The position numbers and the translations under genes are program-made. DNA of 64,000 nt from Zasmidium citrigriseum (Eukaryota > Ascomycota > Dothideomycetes > Mycosphaerellales > Mycosphaerellaceae): the NCBI GenBank assembly GCA_002786025.1, contig NHNW01000060.1, forward strand, positions 175,575-239,574. The letters are read 5' to 3'. Of this stretch, positions 41,127-54,769 are shown piece by piece; positions within the stretch are counted from its first letter, which is position 1; each line of letters opens with the position of its first letter. The notes beneath the pieces are model-generated. The model searched no databases and was not told where the DNA came from. It worked only from the letters and a program-made list of their open reading frames with translations.

Positions 41127-44100
41127 TACCCCCCCCCTTCCTTAGGTACTATCTATAGTATAGGTAGAGTCGTTAATATAGTAGAGAGCTTTATAGTAAG
41201 GCGAGTAGAGCGTTATAAAGCTATAGCGTTATTAGTAGCGAGGTAGGGTTTAGTAGAGTAGTAGTAGTAGTATTTAGTAATAGCTTCTTTAGCGTAAGTA
41301 ATATTATCGATAGGTTCCTAGGAAGCTTTATCGTATCTAGTCTATAGAACCTTATATTAGAACGGTTTATAGCGCGGCTAGCGTAAATTAATAATACCTT
41401 AAATAGTAAACTCTTCTTTACTACTATCTACGACGACTAGTAGTAGTAGCTCGTTAGATTAGTTAGGTATAGGCGGAGTAGTACTCGTAGGCGTTAGTTA
41501 GTCTATATAGAAGATAGGCTAGATATCTATAGCTATAGGTAGGTTAACTTTATATATATTTAATAAGAATATCCTCGTAATATAGTATAGCCTAGTACGT
41601 CTTAGATCGAGCTTCTTAGAAGGTCTATCTATCGTTAGGCCTTCGAGTAATACGAATACTTCTTAGCTAATAGTATATACGAGTACTAGTCGATAGTAGT
41701 AGTTAGCTAACTCTTCTATCTAATCTTATACCTATCTTAGCTACTCGCGGGCGTATTATTTAACCTTCTTTATATAGTTTATCTAGGTTTTAGCGTTAGC
41801 GTTATAGCTTATAATATTACTATCCTTCCCTTATAACTTAATACCTATATATAGGTAGTAACTATAGTAGGCGTAGAAAGGGGATATATTAATAGATAAG
41901 CTATAGGCGTTATTCTCTATAAACTCGGCTATTAGTAGCTAGTTAGACTAGTCGTCCTAATTATAACTTACGAAGGCTTATAAGTAGGCTTCGAGTATAG
42001 AGTTAAACCTCTCTATCTACTCGTCTATCTAAGGGTAGTAAGCGGTAGATAGCTATATAGTAATTCTAAGTACCTTATTAACGTACTTCTAAAAGCTAGA
42101 TACGAACTAGCTCCCTCTATTAGAGGTAATCGTCTACGGAAGGCTATAGAGCTTATAGATATTATAAAGGAAGGCGATAGCTACTAAGCGGGCGCTAGAG
42201 CCCTTACTACTATATTTTATAGGGATTAGATATTATATCTTTATTAGCCTATCTACTATAATAAGAATAGTATTATACTCGTAGCTTAGTAGTAAGCTAG
42301 TAATAAAGTCGACTATTAGGTACTACTAGTAGTAAGCTAGTACTAGTAAAGGGCGTAGTAGCCTATACTTTAATTAGTACGATAGTTTCGTACGTATATA
42401 GGTATAGTAGTTAGTAATATAGTCGACGATATTACTACGTAATTAAAGCTAGAAGTAATTTCTTAATAATAGGTCGAATATTCTATTCTAGCTAGGATAG
42501 CTAGCGCTAGCGATATCGTAATACGCTCGTACAATCTATATACGTAGATTAGCGCCGTCGTTAAGTATATATAGGTAGTCTTAGTAGAAGAGGAGGATAC
42601 CGTCTCGATAGTAGTCGCTTAGTAATATAGGCTACTAGCTCGATAGTACTTTTTTAAGGGTTCTAAGTAAGTTATCCTTACTATCGCTCGCCTACTAGAT
42701 ATAACGCTTTAGCTCTTTATTAGATAGAGTCGTAATAGCGTTTAACGCGAGATAGATATTATAGGGTTTTAGTATTATTTAATATTAAGCTCGGCGGTAA
42801 GGATTATTATTATTAGCTACCTAATCTATAGACTATCTAGTAAGGGTATTAGGCTTAACCCTTTTCGTTCCTAGGCGGTAGGTAATCTCGAAGTTAAATC
42901 GGCTAAGAAACTCGCTCTAGCGAGCCTATCTACGGTTTAGCTACTTAGTTATTATATACTACTTAAGGTTTCTATAATTAGTAATAATACGAATAGGTCG
43001 TATAATTACGTAGCCTTCGAGTTTAGGCTACTAAACTTCGAAAGATTAGATAATAGTAAGTAGTTCCTTATCGTATATCTTATAGTTATACTTAGTAGGA
43101 GTTATTTTCTTTAATATATATATAACTAGGCGCTAGGTATTACTATAGAGCTATAAGAGTATACTAGTAGTAACGTAGTTAGATACGTTAGTCTTAACTA
43201 TAACTAGAAGATAAGGGTTATAGTATATAAGGATAGGTTCTATAATAAAGCGTTATTTAAGAGTATTAAAAGCGTATTAGTAGGCGTTACTCTAGGCAAA
43301 CGTAGGTTTTTCGTTATCTTACTTCTTCGTAAGCTTAGTAAGAGGTTTAGTAATACGAGAGAATTTGTTAATAAAGTAGTAATAGAAGTTAGCGAAGCCT
43401 AGGAATCCTTAGACGTCCTTTAGGTTACGAGGGGCTAGCTAGTTATAGATAGTATTAATCTTCTCTAGATCTATACGTATACTATCTATTAAGATAATTA
43501 ACCCTAGGTATTTAACTTCCTTAACGTAGAACTCGCTCTTACTAATATTAGCTTATAGGCTAGCTTTATCTAGTATAGCGAGTACCTTATTAACGTAGTC
43601 CTCGTATTTAGCGAGTAACTCTAAATAGATAAGTATATTATCTAGATATATAGTATAGAAGCTATTAAGATAGGGTAATAGGGCGTTATTAATATAATAC
43701 TAGAAGCTAGAGGGCGCGTTAGCGAGACTAAAAGGTATTATAAGGTACTTATATAAGCTATAGCGAGTCTTAAAAGTAGTCTTCTATTCCTCTCCTTTAG
43801 TAATACGTAGGCGGTTAAAGGCTAAGATAATATCGAGTTTCGTAAATACTACTATACGACTAAGGCGGTTTAGTATCTCTTAGATTAATAGAATAGGATA
43901 CTAGTTCTTAATTATAATATTATTTAGTTTACGGTAGTTAACGTAAAACCTTAGACTACTACCTAGCTTCTTAACGAATAGAATAGGTAAGGACGCGGGC
44001 GACGAGAAGGCTCTAATAAATCCCTTCGATAAGTTATCTTTAAGATAGTTACGTAGGACTTCGAGTTCCTAGTATAATATAGAGTATAGTAGGCTATAGG

Positions 44101-45758
44101 CTAGCTAGCTAGTTAAGAGGATACTATAGTTATATACTCTATAAGGTAGTAACTTACTAGCTTCTTTCTTCGAGAATACGCTAGGGTACTAATAATACTA
44201 GGGTAGTACCTTCGTAGCTAGGTCTATACCCTTCTTTACTACTATTACTTATTTAATATCGCGTAGGCTAGTAGTAAATACTAGGCTACCTCGTTAGCTT
44301 ACTATTCTCTCCTAGAGCGTAGCGCTAATATAACTAATATTAATAGACTATAGTATTAGTATAGCGAGTAGCTTCTTTAAAGGCTTCTTAAAATCTAGCT
44401 AAGGGCTATCGATAGGTCGTCCTTAGGGTTCGTAACCCTAACCCTAAGGTTTAATTAGTATAATAAGGGCTATATAGGTACGCTAGCGCTCCCGTTCTCT
44501 TATAGCTTTTAGACTAGTAGTATTAAGCTCGTAGGCTTTCTAGTATAGCGTAGGAGCGATATTAGATAAACGTAGGTCTAGTAAAGGCTATCGACTCCTT
44601 AGTAATAATAGGTAAGCTCGTAAAGGGCTACTCTTACGACTCGATATATAGCTACGTATATTTAGCTCGAACTTTATTAAAACGGGGTCTACTATAAGAG
44701 GCGGAAAGGTTAGTAATAGCGAAGACGTAGGCTCGTACGAGAGTCTAGTAGCGCGGATAAGCTAATAATACTCGTTATAATTAGCTCGATAATAGCTAGA
44801 GTTAAAGAGTATAGATTAGCTAGTCTAGAGGAAACGAGAGTCGTAGCGTTAGAGCTAAGGTATACTAAGGATAACTAGGTAGTAGCCGAGGTATATAATA
44901 TAGAAGGCGATATACTCGTAATAGCTATTAATATTAATCGTAGCGCGTATAACGTAGGTAACGGGTTTAATAGTAGTACTATCGAAGGCTTTAAGGGAAT
45001 AGTAAGTTAATAGTTTATAGAGGGGGAAATTATACTTATACGTATAGTTAGAATCTATAAAGGTAAATCTAGTATAACCGTAATCTAGTATATATTATAA
45101 ATCTATAGAGGGAGTAGAAGAAGTAGTTAGAGTATAGGGTAGTACTAGATAGTCTTTATCTAGTACGATATTAAGGTCGCTCTATAAAGCGTTAGCGCTA
45201 AGACGTAATAGCGTCGAATAGGTATTATACTATAAAATTAAAGAAGCTAGAGGACTAGCTAATAAGGGTAGCTAGACTAGCGGCGATAGTATACTAGATA
45301 GTAGATCTAATAGTAAGGGCCCTTAATCGCGATAGTAACTAAGGACCTTTAGTTTTCTAGCTAGTTACTAATACTACTAGCGACGTCTACGCTACTATTA
45401 ACTAAGTAGTTACTAGCGTTATCGTTATTATAGCTAGTAGCGGCGGATAGGGCGGCTATATAGCTTAGTTTATTAGCGTTATAGGCTTTCTTCTTAATAA
45501 GCTTAGAGTAGGTATCGTCGCCTATTACGTAACTAAAGTCTATATAGTATCTATAAGCGCCTTACTACTTACGTACTTTACGTTCCTCTATAGTAAACTT
45601 ATTAAAGTTACTTCTAGTAGTAGATAGGTCTATAGGTACTATACCGCCTAGAGTACTAGAGGCTTATAGTAGAGTAGAGGATAGGTAGCGGTTAGGTTAA
45701 GGAGTAAACTAACCCTAGCTATTACGCGGTTATAAGGCTAGAGTAGTACTAGTACTAG
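41127..45758 (-). mobile_element. Ty3/gypsy chromovirus remnant D (RIP-mutated, 5' part outside)
   Basis: Minus-strand order, by decreasing coordinate: RT at about 43,970-43,620 (VNYRKLN, then LDNILIYLE at the YxDD position); RNase H at about 43,090-43,010 (YNYKIYDKELLTII); integrase at about 42,600-41,700 with AYYP-IDE-IERFNSILE near 42,000-42,060; and a C-terminal chromodomain at about 41,410-41,250 (YKVL-TRYDKAS-EPIDNIT, the stop standing for Trp in WEP). A purine tract ending GGGGGGGGGTAG (41,140-41,126, minus strand) precedes a likely 3' LTR start TATTATAGA. Gag and the 5' LTR are missing because element B1 enters at 45,759. Confidence 0.75.
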
Positions 45759-48700
45759 TATTAGCGAGTAATATTACTTCCTTTAACTTAGGGGTTCCTA
45801 GCCTAATTCTAATCTAGAGAAGTAGCCTATTACCTTATAATAAGGGGTTTAAGATAAGATCTCTTATAGGTAGGTAATAGACTCTTTTATAATATATACT
45901 ATATACTAAATTCGAATTAAAGCGTTCTACGAGAAGAAGATTATAGTTACGAGCCTCTTAAGTTAAGAGCCTAGTATTATCCCTTATTTAAGCCTTATTT
46001 CCTACCTTAATTGCCTTCCCTTATTCCCTTACTTTAGTCTTAGCGAGCCTTAAACTCCTCTTATTACTCCTTATTTAATTCCTTCCTTTAACGAGGCTAT
46101 CGATATTCCTCCTTCGTAGAAGGATCTAGAAGTATCTTAGGCTTTATAGCTAGTAAGGGAATAAGATTACTATTATATAGTCGGTATTACCCTCCTATAT
46201 CTTCTAGAGCCGAAGGCGGGGCTTAACTACGAAAAATCAAGTATTATTTATTATAGATTTAAGGCTTTAGTTAGATTTAATCTATTAAGGGTTTTAAGGC
46301 TTACTAGTATATAGAATTACTAAGTTACTAGATTTCTCCTTCGGATTTCGACCTTATCTCGGCTATTAACTAGAAACTAAACTAGAATTAGACTCCGGGA
46401 AGGTATTAATACCTTCTAGATTACCTAGACATTTACGGAAACTAGAACTAGGCTAAAGATAGCGAGGAATCGAAGGAATTCTAGACTTAGTAATTTCCTA
46501 GCCTATAGGCTAAGAAATCTATTAGCGAGAGGAACTACTATTTCGCCGAGGATTTTGCGACGCGTACGTATTTCTAGAGGTTTAGGCGAGCTCGATATTC
46601 TTAGGTAAGAAAATCTTCTAGAGAGAGTATTAGTTTAACTCTAATAATTACTCTACCTATAAGGATTCTACCTAGCTAGTAACGAGTCCGTAACTTCCCG
46701 CTCTAAGCTTAGGATTAAGTAGGGAGAAGCTACTAATATTAATTACGACTACCTTTTTAGATTAATTAATTCCTATTCTAGAACTAGAGCTATAGATAAT
46801 CCTAGGGTTACTTAGGGGGAGGTTTCTACCTATACTCTAAGTAGCTAACTAATTCCTATAGAGCTAGTATTTCGAACTATACAAGATCCGCTATACCCTA
46901 CTAGGGTTATAAGCGAATCGAGTAATATAGATACCTTTATAGCTAATAATATAGGAGAAGGTAGTAGCGGGTTAGATATAAAGGCCTAAGGTAAACGACC
47001 CCTTATAGATATTAATCCTAAGCTATCTACTACTAAATCTAGAATCGAGAAAGATAAGGTATTAGCGAGGCTATAAGTAATAGAAGAGATAATATAGCTT
47101 ATTACTACTCTTAGAGGAAGAAGATAGCTAGCTCCTAGAGGAATAGAGAATCTAATATTCGATAGGAGTAAGGTAACTACTTTCCTCGAAAGATTCGAGG
47201 CGCTAATTAAAGAATATACGCTATTAGAAAATAATAAAGGCAAGTTAAAGAGGTTTACTCGGAACTACGATACGTATACGCGAGATATAGTAAAAATAAT
47301 TACTAGATTCGAGGAAGGAAACTATTAGGAGTTCTAGAAGAACTTCCTATAGGAGTACTTTAGTAGAGATAGTATTACTTAAACGAGTATAGTTAAGTAT
47401 CTAGGTAAGTTTTATAAGAAGTTATTACCTATTAAATCCGATCCTACTAAATACTATAGATAGTTTAGAGTAATCTATAATAAATTACTAGAAGGAGAGC
47501 TTTCTCCGAATTAGAAGAGTAGGTTATTCTTAAAAGGTTTACTAGTTAGTATTACGAAGAAGGTCTATATACGACTTAAGATCTTACCTAGTAATCTAGC
47601 GAGTTATTAGAGGTTCGAGAAGATCTATACTAAAGCTTAGAAGTTAATTTATAGATAAGAAGGGGTAAGATAAGTATATAGGCTAGAGCTAATTATTAAT
47701 AGAGTATAAGGTATTATAGAATCGTAGAAGGAGAGGGTAATAGGTTAGAAAACTTCGCCTTTTACTATTAAATTATAAGATAAGTACCTTACGAAGGATA
47801 GGTAAGATACGATTAAGGAGTAGATTAAGTAGATAGGTTAGAGACTAGAGTAAATAACCCTAAACTTTAGAAAGGGGCTCGTATTTATAGAGAAGGTTAC
47901 GAATATAGTAAACCCTTTAATAGTTTAGCCTATTAATACGGATTAGGCGAGAAGAGAAGAGTTATTATAGGAATAGAATAGTTTTGCTACTTAGAATAGG
48001 GCAAATAGAAGTAAAGGGTATAAGGGGAAGAAGAGGGATATTCTAGATTATATATAAGGAGTCTATTAGCTCTATAGTAATAAGAATTATTTTACTAGAG
48101 AATATAGCGAGTATAGCTTCCTAGAGTATTCGAAGTAATACTATTAGGAGAAGGGAAGATAGTATACTAGAGGGCCTAATAGCCTAAATAAGGAAGTAAT
48201 TCGCTTTATATAGGATATAAACTACCTAAAGTTAAAGTATATTATTCCTATATTAGAAAGTAAGACTAGAAAGCGAGTATTCTAGTATAGCGGAAGCCTA
48301 ATACTAGATAAGTTAAAGGAATAGGGATAGGAGAGAGGAGATATAAGTAATATTATAGAATCTTCGAAGGATACCTAGGTATAAGGAACTTTAGCTTCTC
48401 TATAAAGGGATAGCTACCCGGATAAGGAAGAGTTTATTATTACGCTTAAGAATTTATAGTATAAAGATTAGGGAGTAAGAGTTTTAGCTATTAATAAGAT
48501 TCCTATAAATAAAGGAAGGGGAGAACCTATTAGGACTATAATACCTATAAGGATACTATTATATAAGGGGAAGTAGAAGGCTATTAATCTATTAAAGCCG
48601 AACTAGCGAGAGAATCGAGTTAATAAGCTAGGTAATTATCCGAAAGTAATCCTTAAGAACAATTATAGGAAGTAAGCTAAGAAAAAGAGGTTAGATAAAG

Positions 48701-51085
48701 TAATAGAGGAAGAGAGGGAAAGGATTAATATAGTAAGGCGGTAATATAATAAGGTATTAAGAGCGGAGTCTTCGAAGTAAGGTACTTCCTAGTCTTAGTC
48801 TTAATCTTAGACTTAAGGGCGTAATTAAGATAAAGATAAGGAAATAGAGGATAAGGGAATCTTATTCTCGGAAGGATTAAGTAAAGAATTAAGGGTTAAA
48901 CCTAAACTTAGGCCGAGACCTATTAATCCTCCGAATAAGAAGAAGCTAAAGACTATTAGGTTAAAAGGGTATAGGAAGAAATATAGGTTTAGGGAATAAG
49001 CTACTATAAATTAACTAAAAGGGGTCTCTAAGGTTAATCTCTTCTAGATAGACTTCCTATTAAGCCTACCTATCTCGGTAGGTACCTATAATATTAAGGA
49101 TTTATTACTTTATAGTAAGGATTTCTAGCGAGTAGTTTACTAGAGGATTTAGAATACGGAAGTATTTAGGGAGGTATTAAGATTCTAGAGAGCTTATTAG
49201 AGAAAGTAGATAGGGACGACGAAAGGGTCGAGCTTATTCTATTTCTAAGCTATATATAAGTATCTACGGGAATTAGATAAGGAGGTAGAATTAGGTATTC
49301 CCCTTAAGGAGAGTACTTATTATAAAGAAGCCGAAGAAATCTTATAAGGGATAAGCGTAATAGAATAGTAGGCGAAGGCTAAAAGGGAGTAAGTAGTTAT
49401 AATTAGAAGTAGATTCTTCGTATAGGGAGGATAGATAGGAAGATATATAAAGATAGGTAATTAACTTCTAAACTAGATAACTTATCGACTTATCGAATAC
49501 GATAGTAAGTTACCTACGCTACCTACTAGAATAAAGAAGGGAAGAGTTAATAAGGAATATAACCTCTCTATAGTAAAGTAGATATATACTCTTATTCTAA
49601 GCCTATAGGTAATTATAAAGCTAGAAGTAGGTAAGAAGTATTACTTTAGAGGATTAATTAATAAGGGGAGTAAGGTATATTTAATAAGTTAAATAGTATT
49701 AAGGAATATAGGATTACCTATATAGCCTATATCGAATATAACTATATAAGGGCTTAGAGGGATTATAGTTTTTAAGGGAGTAAGTAAGAATATCTTAGTA
49801 GATATTTTCGGAGTTATATACTATATAGATTTCTTTATTATAGATTAACCTAGAATACCTTTAATTCTCGGGAGGCTATAGACTATAAAGACTCGACTTC
49901 TTACGAAGAATTATAATAATAGAAGCTAGGAGGGAACTATTACGAACGAGAATAGTAAGACTATAACCTTCTTAGCTAGAAATAATCGAATAGTATACTA
50001 AACGATAGAAGAAGTACTCGAGAAGACTAGTAGTAGGAACTTTACTAGTATAAGGATTAGAAGGGGATATATAGCTAGATTTATTAGGCCTTCTATCTAC
50101 CTAGATATTATATAGGAGGTAGAAGGGGTTCTAAGAGTTTATAAAGATAAGGAGATTATTACGGGATATATAGTTAAGCTAGATCCTAAGGATAGGAAAG
50201 ATAATAGAGTTTATTAGCCTATAGGCTAGGAAATCCCTAGGGGTAAGTTTACTAAGGTAAATTAATATTACGCGTTCCTATCGGTTTTAGAGGATCGTAT
50301 TCTTAGCTAGGATCGTTAACTAAGTACGATTTATAGGTAAGGACTTATTAATAATATTACGAATACTAAGAAGCGTAAGAAAGGATAGTTATTACTTAGA
50401 TTCCTAGGAGTATATTCGCTATTTAGACTAGATTTTCCCGGAGCCTTTACTCTCTATAAAAGGAAGGCTAATAAGATACAACCTATCGATACGGATATAT
50501 TTATAACGAAGAGCTATTCGCTATAGGTAAATATTTATTAGAAGAAGGAGATATTAGCGAAGGAAGTAAAGTTACTAGAGGGAACTAGGCTATTTAATAG
50601 GAAGTATTTAATTAAGAAGTTCTCGGAGATTACGTAAGGAAGTAGGTTAACTAAGTAGAGGTTAAAAGATTTAAAGGTTAGGATAGAGCTAAAGGAGGGA
50701 GAATAGAAGTTATTTACGGAAATACTCTATAATAGAAAGAAGGTTCTCGTATAGGACTTTACTTATATTAGAAGAGTAAAACTAGAAGTTACTCGACCTT
50801 AGCTAATTACTACTATTCTGTATAAACTATAGTAGTATCCTAGATTTAAACTATATCCGAGTTTAAAGGTAATTATTAAAAAGATATTACGTTAGAGGCT
50901 AAAGAATAGGGTAATTAAGCTATATTATAGAGCTTACTAGAATCTATAGTTTCTTATAAAGAAGAATATAAATAAGAAGAAGGTTATAGATCTAAAGAAG
51001 AAGAAGTAGCCCTAGGATAACTACTAGCTTATTAATATAGTAACCGAGATTAACCGAGTTACTATACGGGATAGGTATTTACTAC
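45759..51085 (+). mobile_element. Ty3/gypsy element B, copy 1 (B1), RIP-mutated, interrupted in RT
   Basis: It aligns with copy 2 at a constant offset of 5,327 bp. Start is taken as TATTAG at 45,759 (TA from former TG). A gag-like frame lies at about 47,160-47,700 (FLERFEALIKEYTLLENNKG). A zinc knuckle at 48,064-48,105 has all four ligands read as Tyr. Protease-like and linker sequence follows, and the start of RT is at about 50,870-51,080 (FLIKKNINKKKVIDL, INIVTEINRVTIRDRYL). The RT frame is cut at 51,085 by the start of copy 2, so the right part of B1 lies beyond the window. LTR limits cannot be set because the 3' LTR is not visible. Confidence 0.75.
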
Positions 51086-54000
51086 TATTAGTAAGTAATA
51101 TTACTTCTTTCAACTTAGGGGTTCCTAGCCTAATTCTAATCCGGGGGAGTAGCCTATTACCTTATAGTAAGGGGTTTAAGATAAGATCTCTTATAGGTAG
51201 GTAATAGACTCTTTTATAATATATACTATATACTAAATTCGAATTAAAGCGTTCTACGAGAAGAAGATTATAGTTTTAATCCTCTTAAATTAAGAGCCTT
51301 ATATTATCCCTTATTTAAGCCTTATTTTCTACCTTAACTACCTTACCTTATTTCCTTACTTTAGTTTTAGTAAGCCTTGAACTTCTCTTATTACTCCTTA
51401 TTCGATTCCTTCCTTTAACGAGGCTATCGACACTCCTCCTTCGTAGGAGGATCTAGAAGTATCTTAGGCCTTATAGCTAGTAAGGGAATAAGATTACTAT
51501 TATATAGTTAGTATTACCCTCCTATATCTTCTAGAGCCGAAGGTAGGGCTTAACTACGAAAAATTAAGTGTTATTTATTATAGATTTAAGGCTTTAGTTA
51601 GTTTTAATCTATTAAGGGTTTTAGGGCTTACTAGTATATAGGATTACTAAGCTACTAGATTTCTCCTTCGGATTTTAACCTTATCTTAGCTATTAACTAG
51701 AAACTAAACTAGAATTAGACTCTAGGAAGGCATTAACACCTTCTAGATTGCCTAGATATTTACGGAAACTAGAACTAGGCTAAAGATAGCGAGGAATCGA
51801 AGGAATTCTAGACTTAGTAATTTCCTAGCCTATAGGCTAAGAAATCTATTAGCGAGAAGAACCGCTATTTCGCCGAGGATTTTACGACGAGTACGTGTTT
51901 CTAGAGGTTTAGGCGAGCTCGATATTCTTAGGTAAGAAAATCTTCTAAAGAGGGTATTAGTTTAACCCTAATAATTACTCTACCTACGAGGATTCTACCT
52001 AGCTAGCGACGAGTCCGTAACTTCCCGCTCTAAGCTTAGGATTAAGTAGGGAGAAGCTACTAACATTAATTACGACTACCTTTTTAGATTAATTAATTCC
52101 TATTCTAGAACTAGAGCTATAGATAATCCTAGGGTTACTTAGAGAGAGGTTTCTACCTATACTCTAAGTAGCTAACTAATTCCTATAGAGCTAGTATTTC
52201 GAACTATATAAGATCCGCTACACCCTACTAGGGTTGTAAGCGAATCGAGTAATATAGATACCTTTATAGCTAATAATACGAGAGAAGGTAGTAGTAGGTT
52301 AGGTATAAAGGCCTAAGGTAAACGACTCTATATAGATATTAATCCTAAGCTATCTACTACCAAATCTAGAATCGAGAAGGATAAGGTATTAGCGAGGCTA
52401 CAAGTAATAGAAGAGATAATATAGCTTGTTACTACTCTTAGAGGAAGAAGATAGCTAGCTCCTAGAGGAATAGAGAATCTAATATTCGATAGGAGCGAGG
52501 TAACTACTTTCCTCGAAAGATTTAAGGCGCTAATTAAAGAATATACGCTATTAGAAAATAATAAAGGTAAGTTAAAGAGGTTTACTCGAAACTACGATAT
52601 ATATATACGAGATATTGTAAAGATAATTACTAGATTCGAGGAAGGAAACTATTAGGAGTTCTAGAAGAACTTCCTATAGGAGTACTTTAGTAGAGATAGT
52701 ATTACTTAAACGAGTATAGTTAAGTATCTAGGCAAGTTTTATAAGAAGTTATTACCTATTAAATCTAATCCTACTAAATACTATAGATAGTTTAGAGTAA
52801 TCTATAATAAGTTACTAGAAGGAGAGCTTTCTCTAAATTAGAAAAGTAGGTTATTCCTAAAAGGTTTACTAGTTAGTATTACGAAGAAGATCTATATACG
52901 ACTTAAGATCTTACCTAGTAATCTAGCGAGCTATTAGAGGTTTAAGAAGATCTATACTAAAGCTTAGAAGTTAATTCGTAGATAAGAAGGGGTAAGATAA
53001 GTATATAGGCTAGAGCTAATTATTAATAGAGTATAAGGTATTATAGAATCGTAGAAGGAGAGAGTAATAGGTTAGAAGACCTCGCCTTTTACGATTAAAT
53101 CGCAAGATAAGTACCTTACGAAGGATAGGTAAGATACAATTAAGGAGTAGATTAAATAGATAGGTTAGAGACTAGAGTAAATAACCCTAAACTTTAGAAA
53201 GGGGCTCGTATTTATAGAGAAGGTTACGAATATAGTAAACCTTTCGATAGTCTAACCTATTAATATAGATTAGGCGAGAAGAGAAGAGTTATTACGGGAA
53301 TAGAATAGTTTTACTACTTAGAATAGGGCAAATAGAAGCGAAGGGTATAAGAGGAAGAAGAGGGATATTCTAGATTATATATAAGGAGTCTATTAGCTCT
53401 ATAGTAATAAGAATTATTTTACTAGAGAATATAGCAAGTATAGCTTCCTAGAGTATTCGAAGTAATACTATTAGGAGAAGGGGAGATAGTATACTAGAGG
53501 GCCTAATAGTCTAAATAAGGAAGTAATTCGCTTTATATAGGATATAAACTACCTAAAGTTAAAGTATATTATTCCTATATTAGAAAGCAAGACTAGAAAG
53601 CGAGTATTCTAGTATAGCGGAAGCCTAATACTAGATAAGTTAAAGGAATAGGGATAGGAGAGAGGAGATATAAGTAATATTATAGAATCTTCGAAGGATA
53701 CCTAGGTACGAGGAACTTTAGCTTCTCTATAAAGGGATAGCTACCTAGATAAGGAAGAATTTATTATTACGCTTAAGGATTTATAGTATAAAGATTAGGG
53801 AGTAAGAGTTTTAGCTATTAATAAGATCCCTATAGATAAAGGAAGAGAGGAACCTATTAGGACTATAATACCTACGAGGATACTATTATATAAGGGGAAG
53901 TAGAAGGCTATTAATCTATTAAAGCTAAACTAGCGAGAGAATCGAGTTAATAAGCTAGGTAATTATTCGAAGGTAATCCTTAAGAACAATCGTAGAAAGT

Positions 54001-54576
54001 AAGCTAAGAAGGAGAGGTTAGATAAAGTAATAGAGGAAGAGAGGGAAAGGATTAATATAGTAAGGTAGCAATATAATAAGGTATTAAGAGCGGAGTCTTC
54101 GAAGTAAGGTACTTCCTAGTCTTAGTCTTAATCTTAGACTTAAGGGCGTAATTAAGATAAAGATAAAGAGATAGAGGATAAGGGAATCTTATTCTTAGAA
54201 GGATTAAGTAAAGAATTAAGGGTTAAACCTAAACTTAGGCCGAGACCTATTAATCCTCTAAATAAGAAGAAGCCGAAGACTATTAGGTTAAAAGGATATA
54301 GGAAGGAATATAGGTTTAGGGAGTAAGCTACTACGGATTAGCTAAAAGGGGTCTCTAAGGTTAATCTCTTCTAGATAGACTTCCTATTAAGCCTACCTAT
54401 CTTAGTAGGCGGCTATAATATTAAGGATTTATTACTCTATAGTAAGGATTTCTAGCGAGTAGTTTACTAGAGGATTTAGAATACGGAAGTATTTAGGGAG
54501 GTATTAAGATTCTAGAGAGCGTATTAGAGAAAGTAGATAGGAACGATAAAAGGGTCGAGCTTATTCTATTTCTAGG
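51086..54576 (+). mobile_element. Ty3/gypsy element B, copy 2 (B2), left part
   Basis: Near-identical to B1 from its first bases (TATTAG-AAGTAATATTACTTC) through LTR, gag, zinc knuckle (about 53,391-53,432) and the following region up to the CTAGG at 54,572-54,576, where element C is inserted. Compared with B1 it keeps somewhat more CpA/TpG sites (for example GACACTCC near 51,430 against GATATTCC in B1), as expected for a younger insertion. Confidence 0.75.
54572..54576 (+). repeat. Target-site duplication of element C, left copy
   Basis: CTAGG directly before the left LTR. The same five bases follow the right LTR at 61,497-61,501, and the B element sequence is continuous across them when compared with B1 near 49,245. 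Confidence 0.85.
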
Positions 54577-54769
54577 TATCGTAGACTACCTAGTAACTCG
54601 CTTTAAGTTACGTACGCCCGCGACGTCTTAGCGTACGTTATTACTTAGACGCGTATAAAGCGCGTATTTCCTTTAGATTCCTTTCGCTCTTTATAGAGTT
54701 TATTATAACCTTTAGTAACGATACCTTTCGTACCTTTCGTCTAGTCTTATAGAGCTACTATCTATATTA
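54577..54769 (+). repeat. 5' LTR of element C (193 bp)
   Basis: Begins TATCGTAGAC and ends TCTATATTA. It is the same length as the right LTR and differs at about nine positions, all transitions. The terminal TA...TA is what RIP would make of the usual TG...CA. Confidence 0.9.

Noticed and set aside
41129..41137. Run of nine C as a sequencing gap or telomere-like tract
   Set aside because: On the other strand it is a purine run directly before a likely LTR start, so a polypurine tract is the better reading.
46986..47243. 85-codon minus-strand open frame inside the RIP block
   Set aside because: It is antisense to the gag-like remnant of element B1. It is open only because RIP spares TAA/TAG on that frame, and it is hydrophobic noise with no domain.
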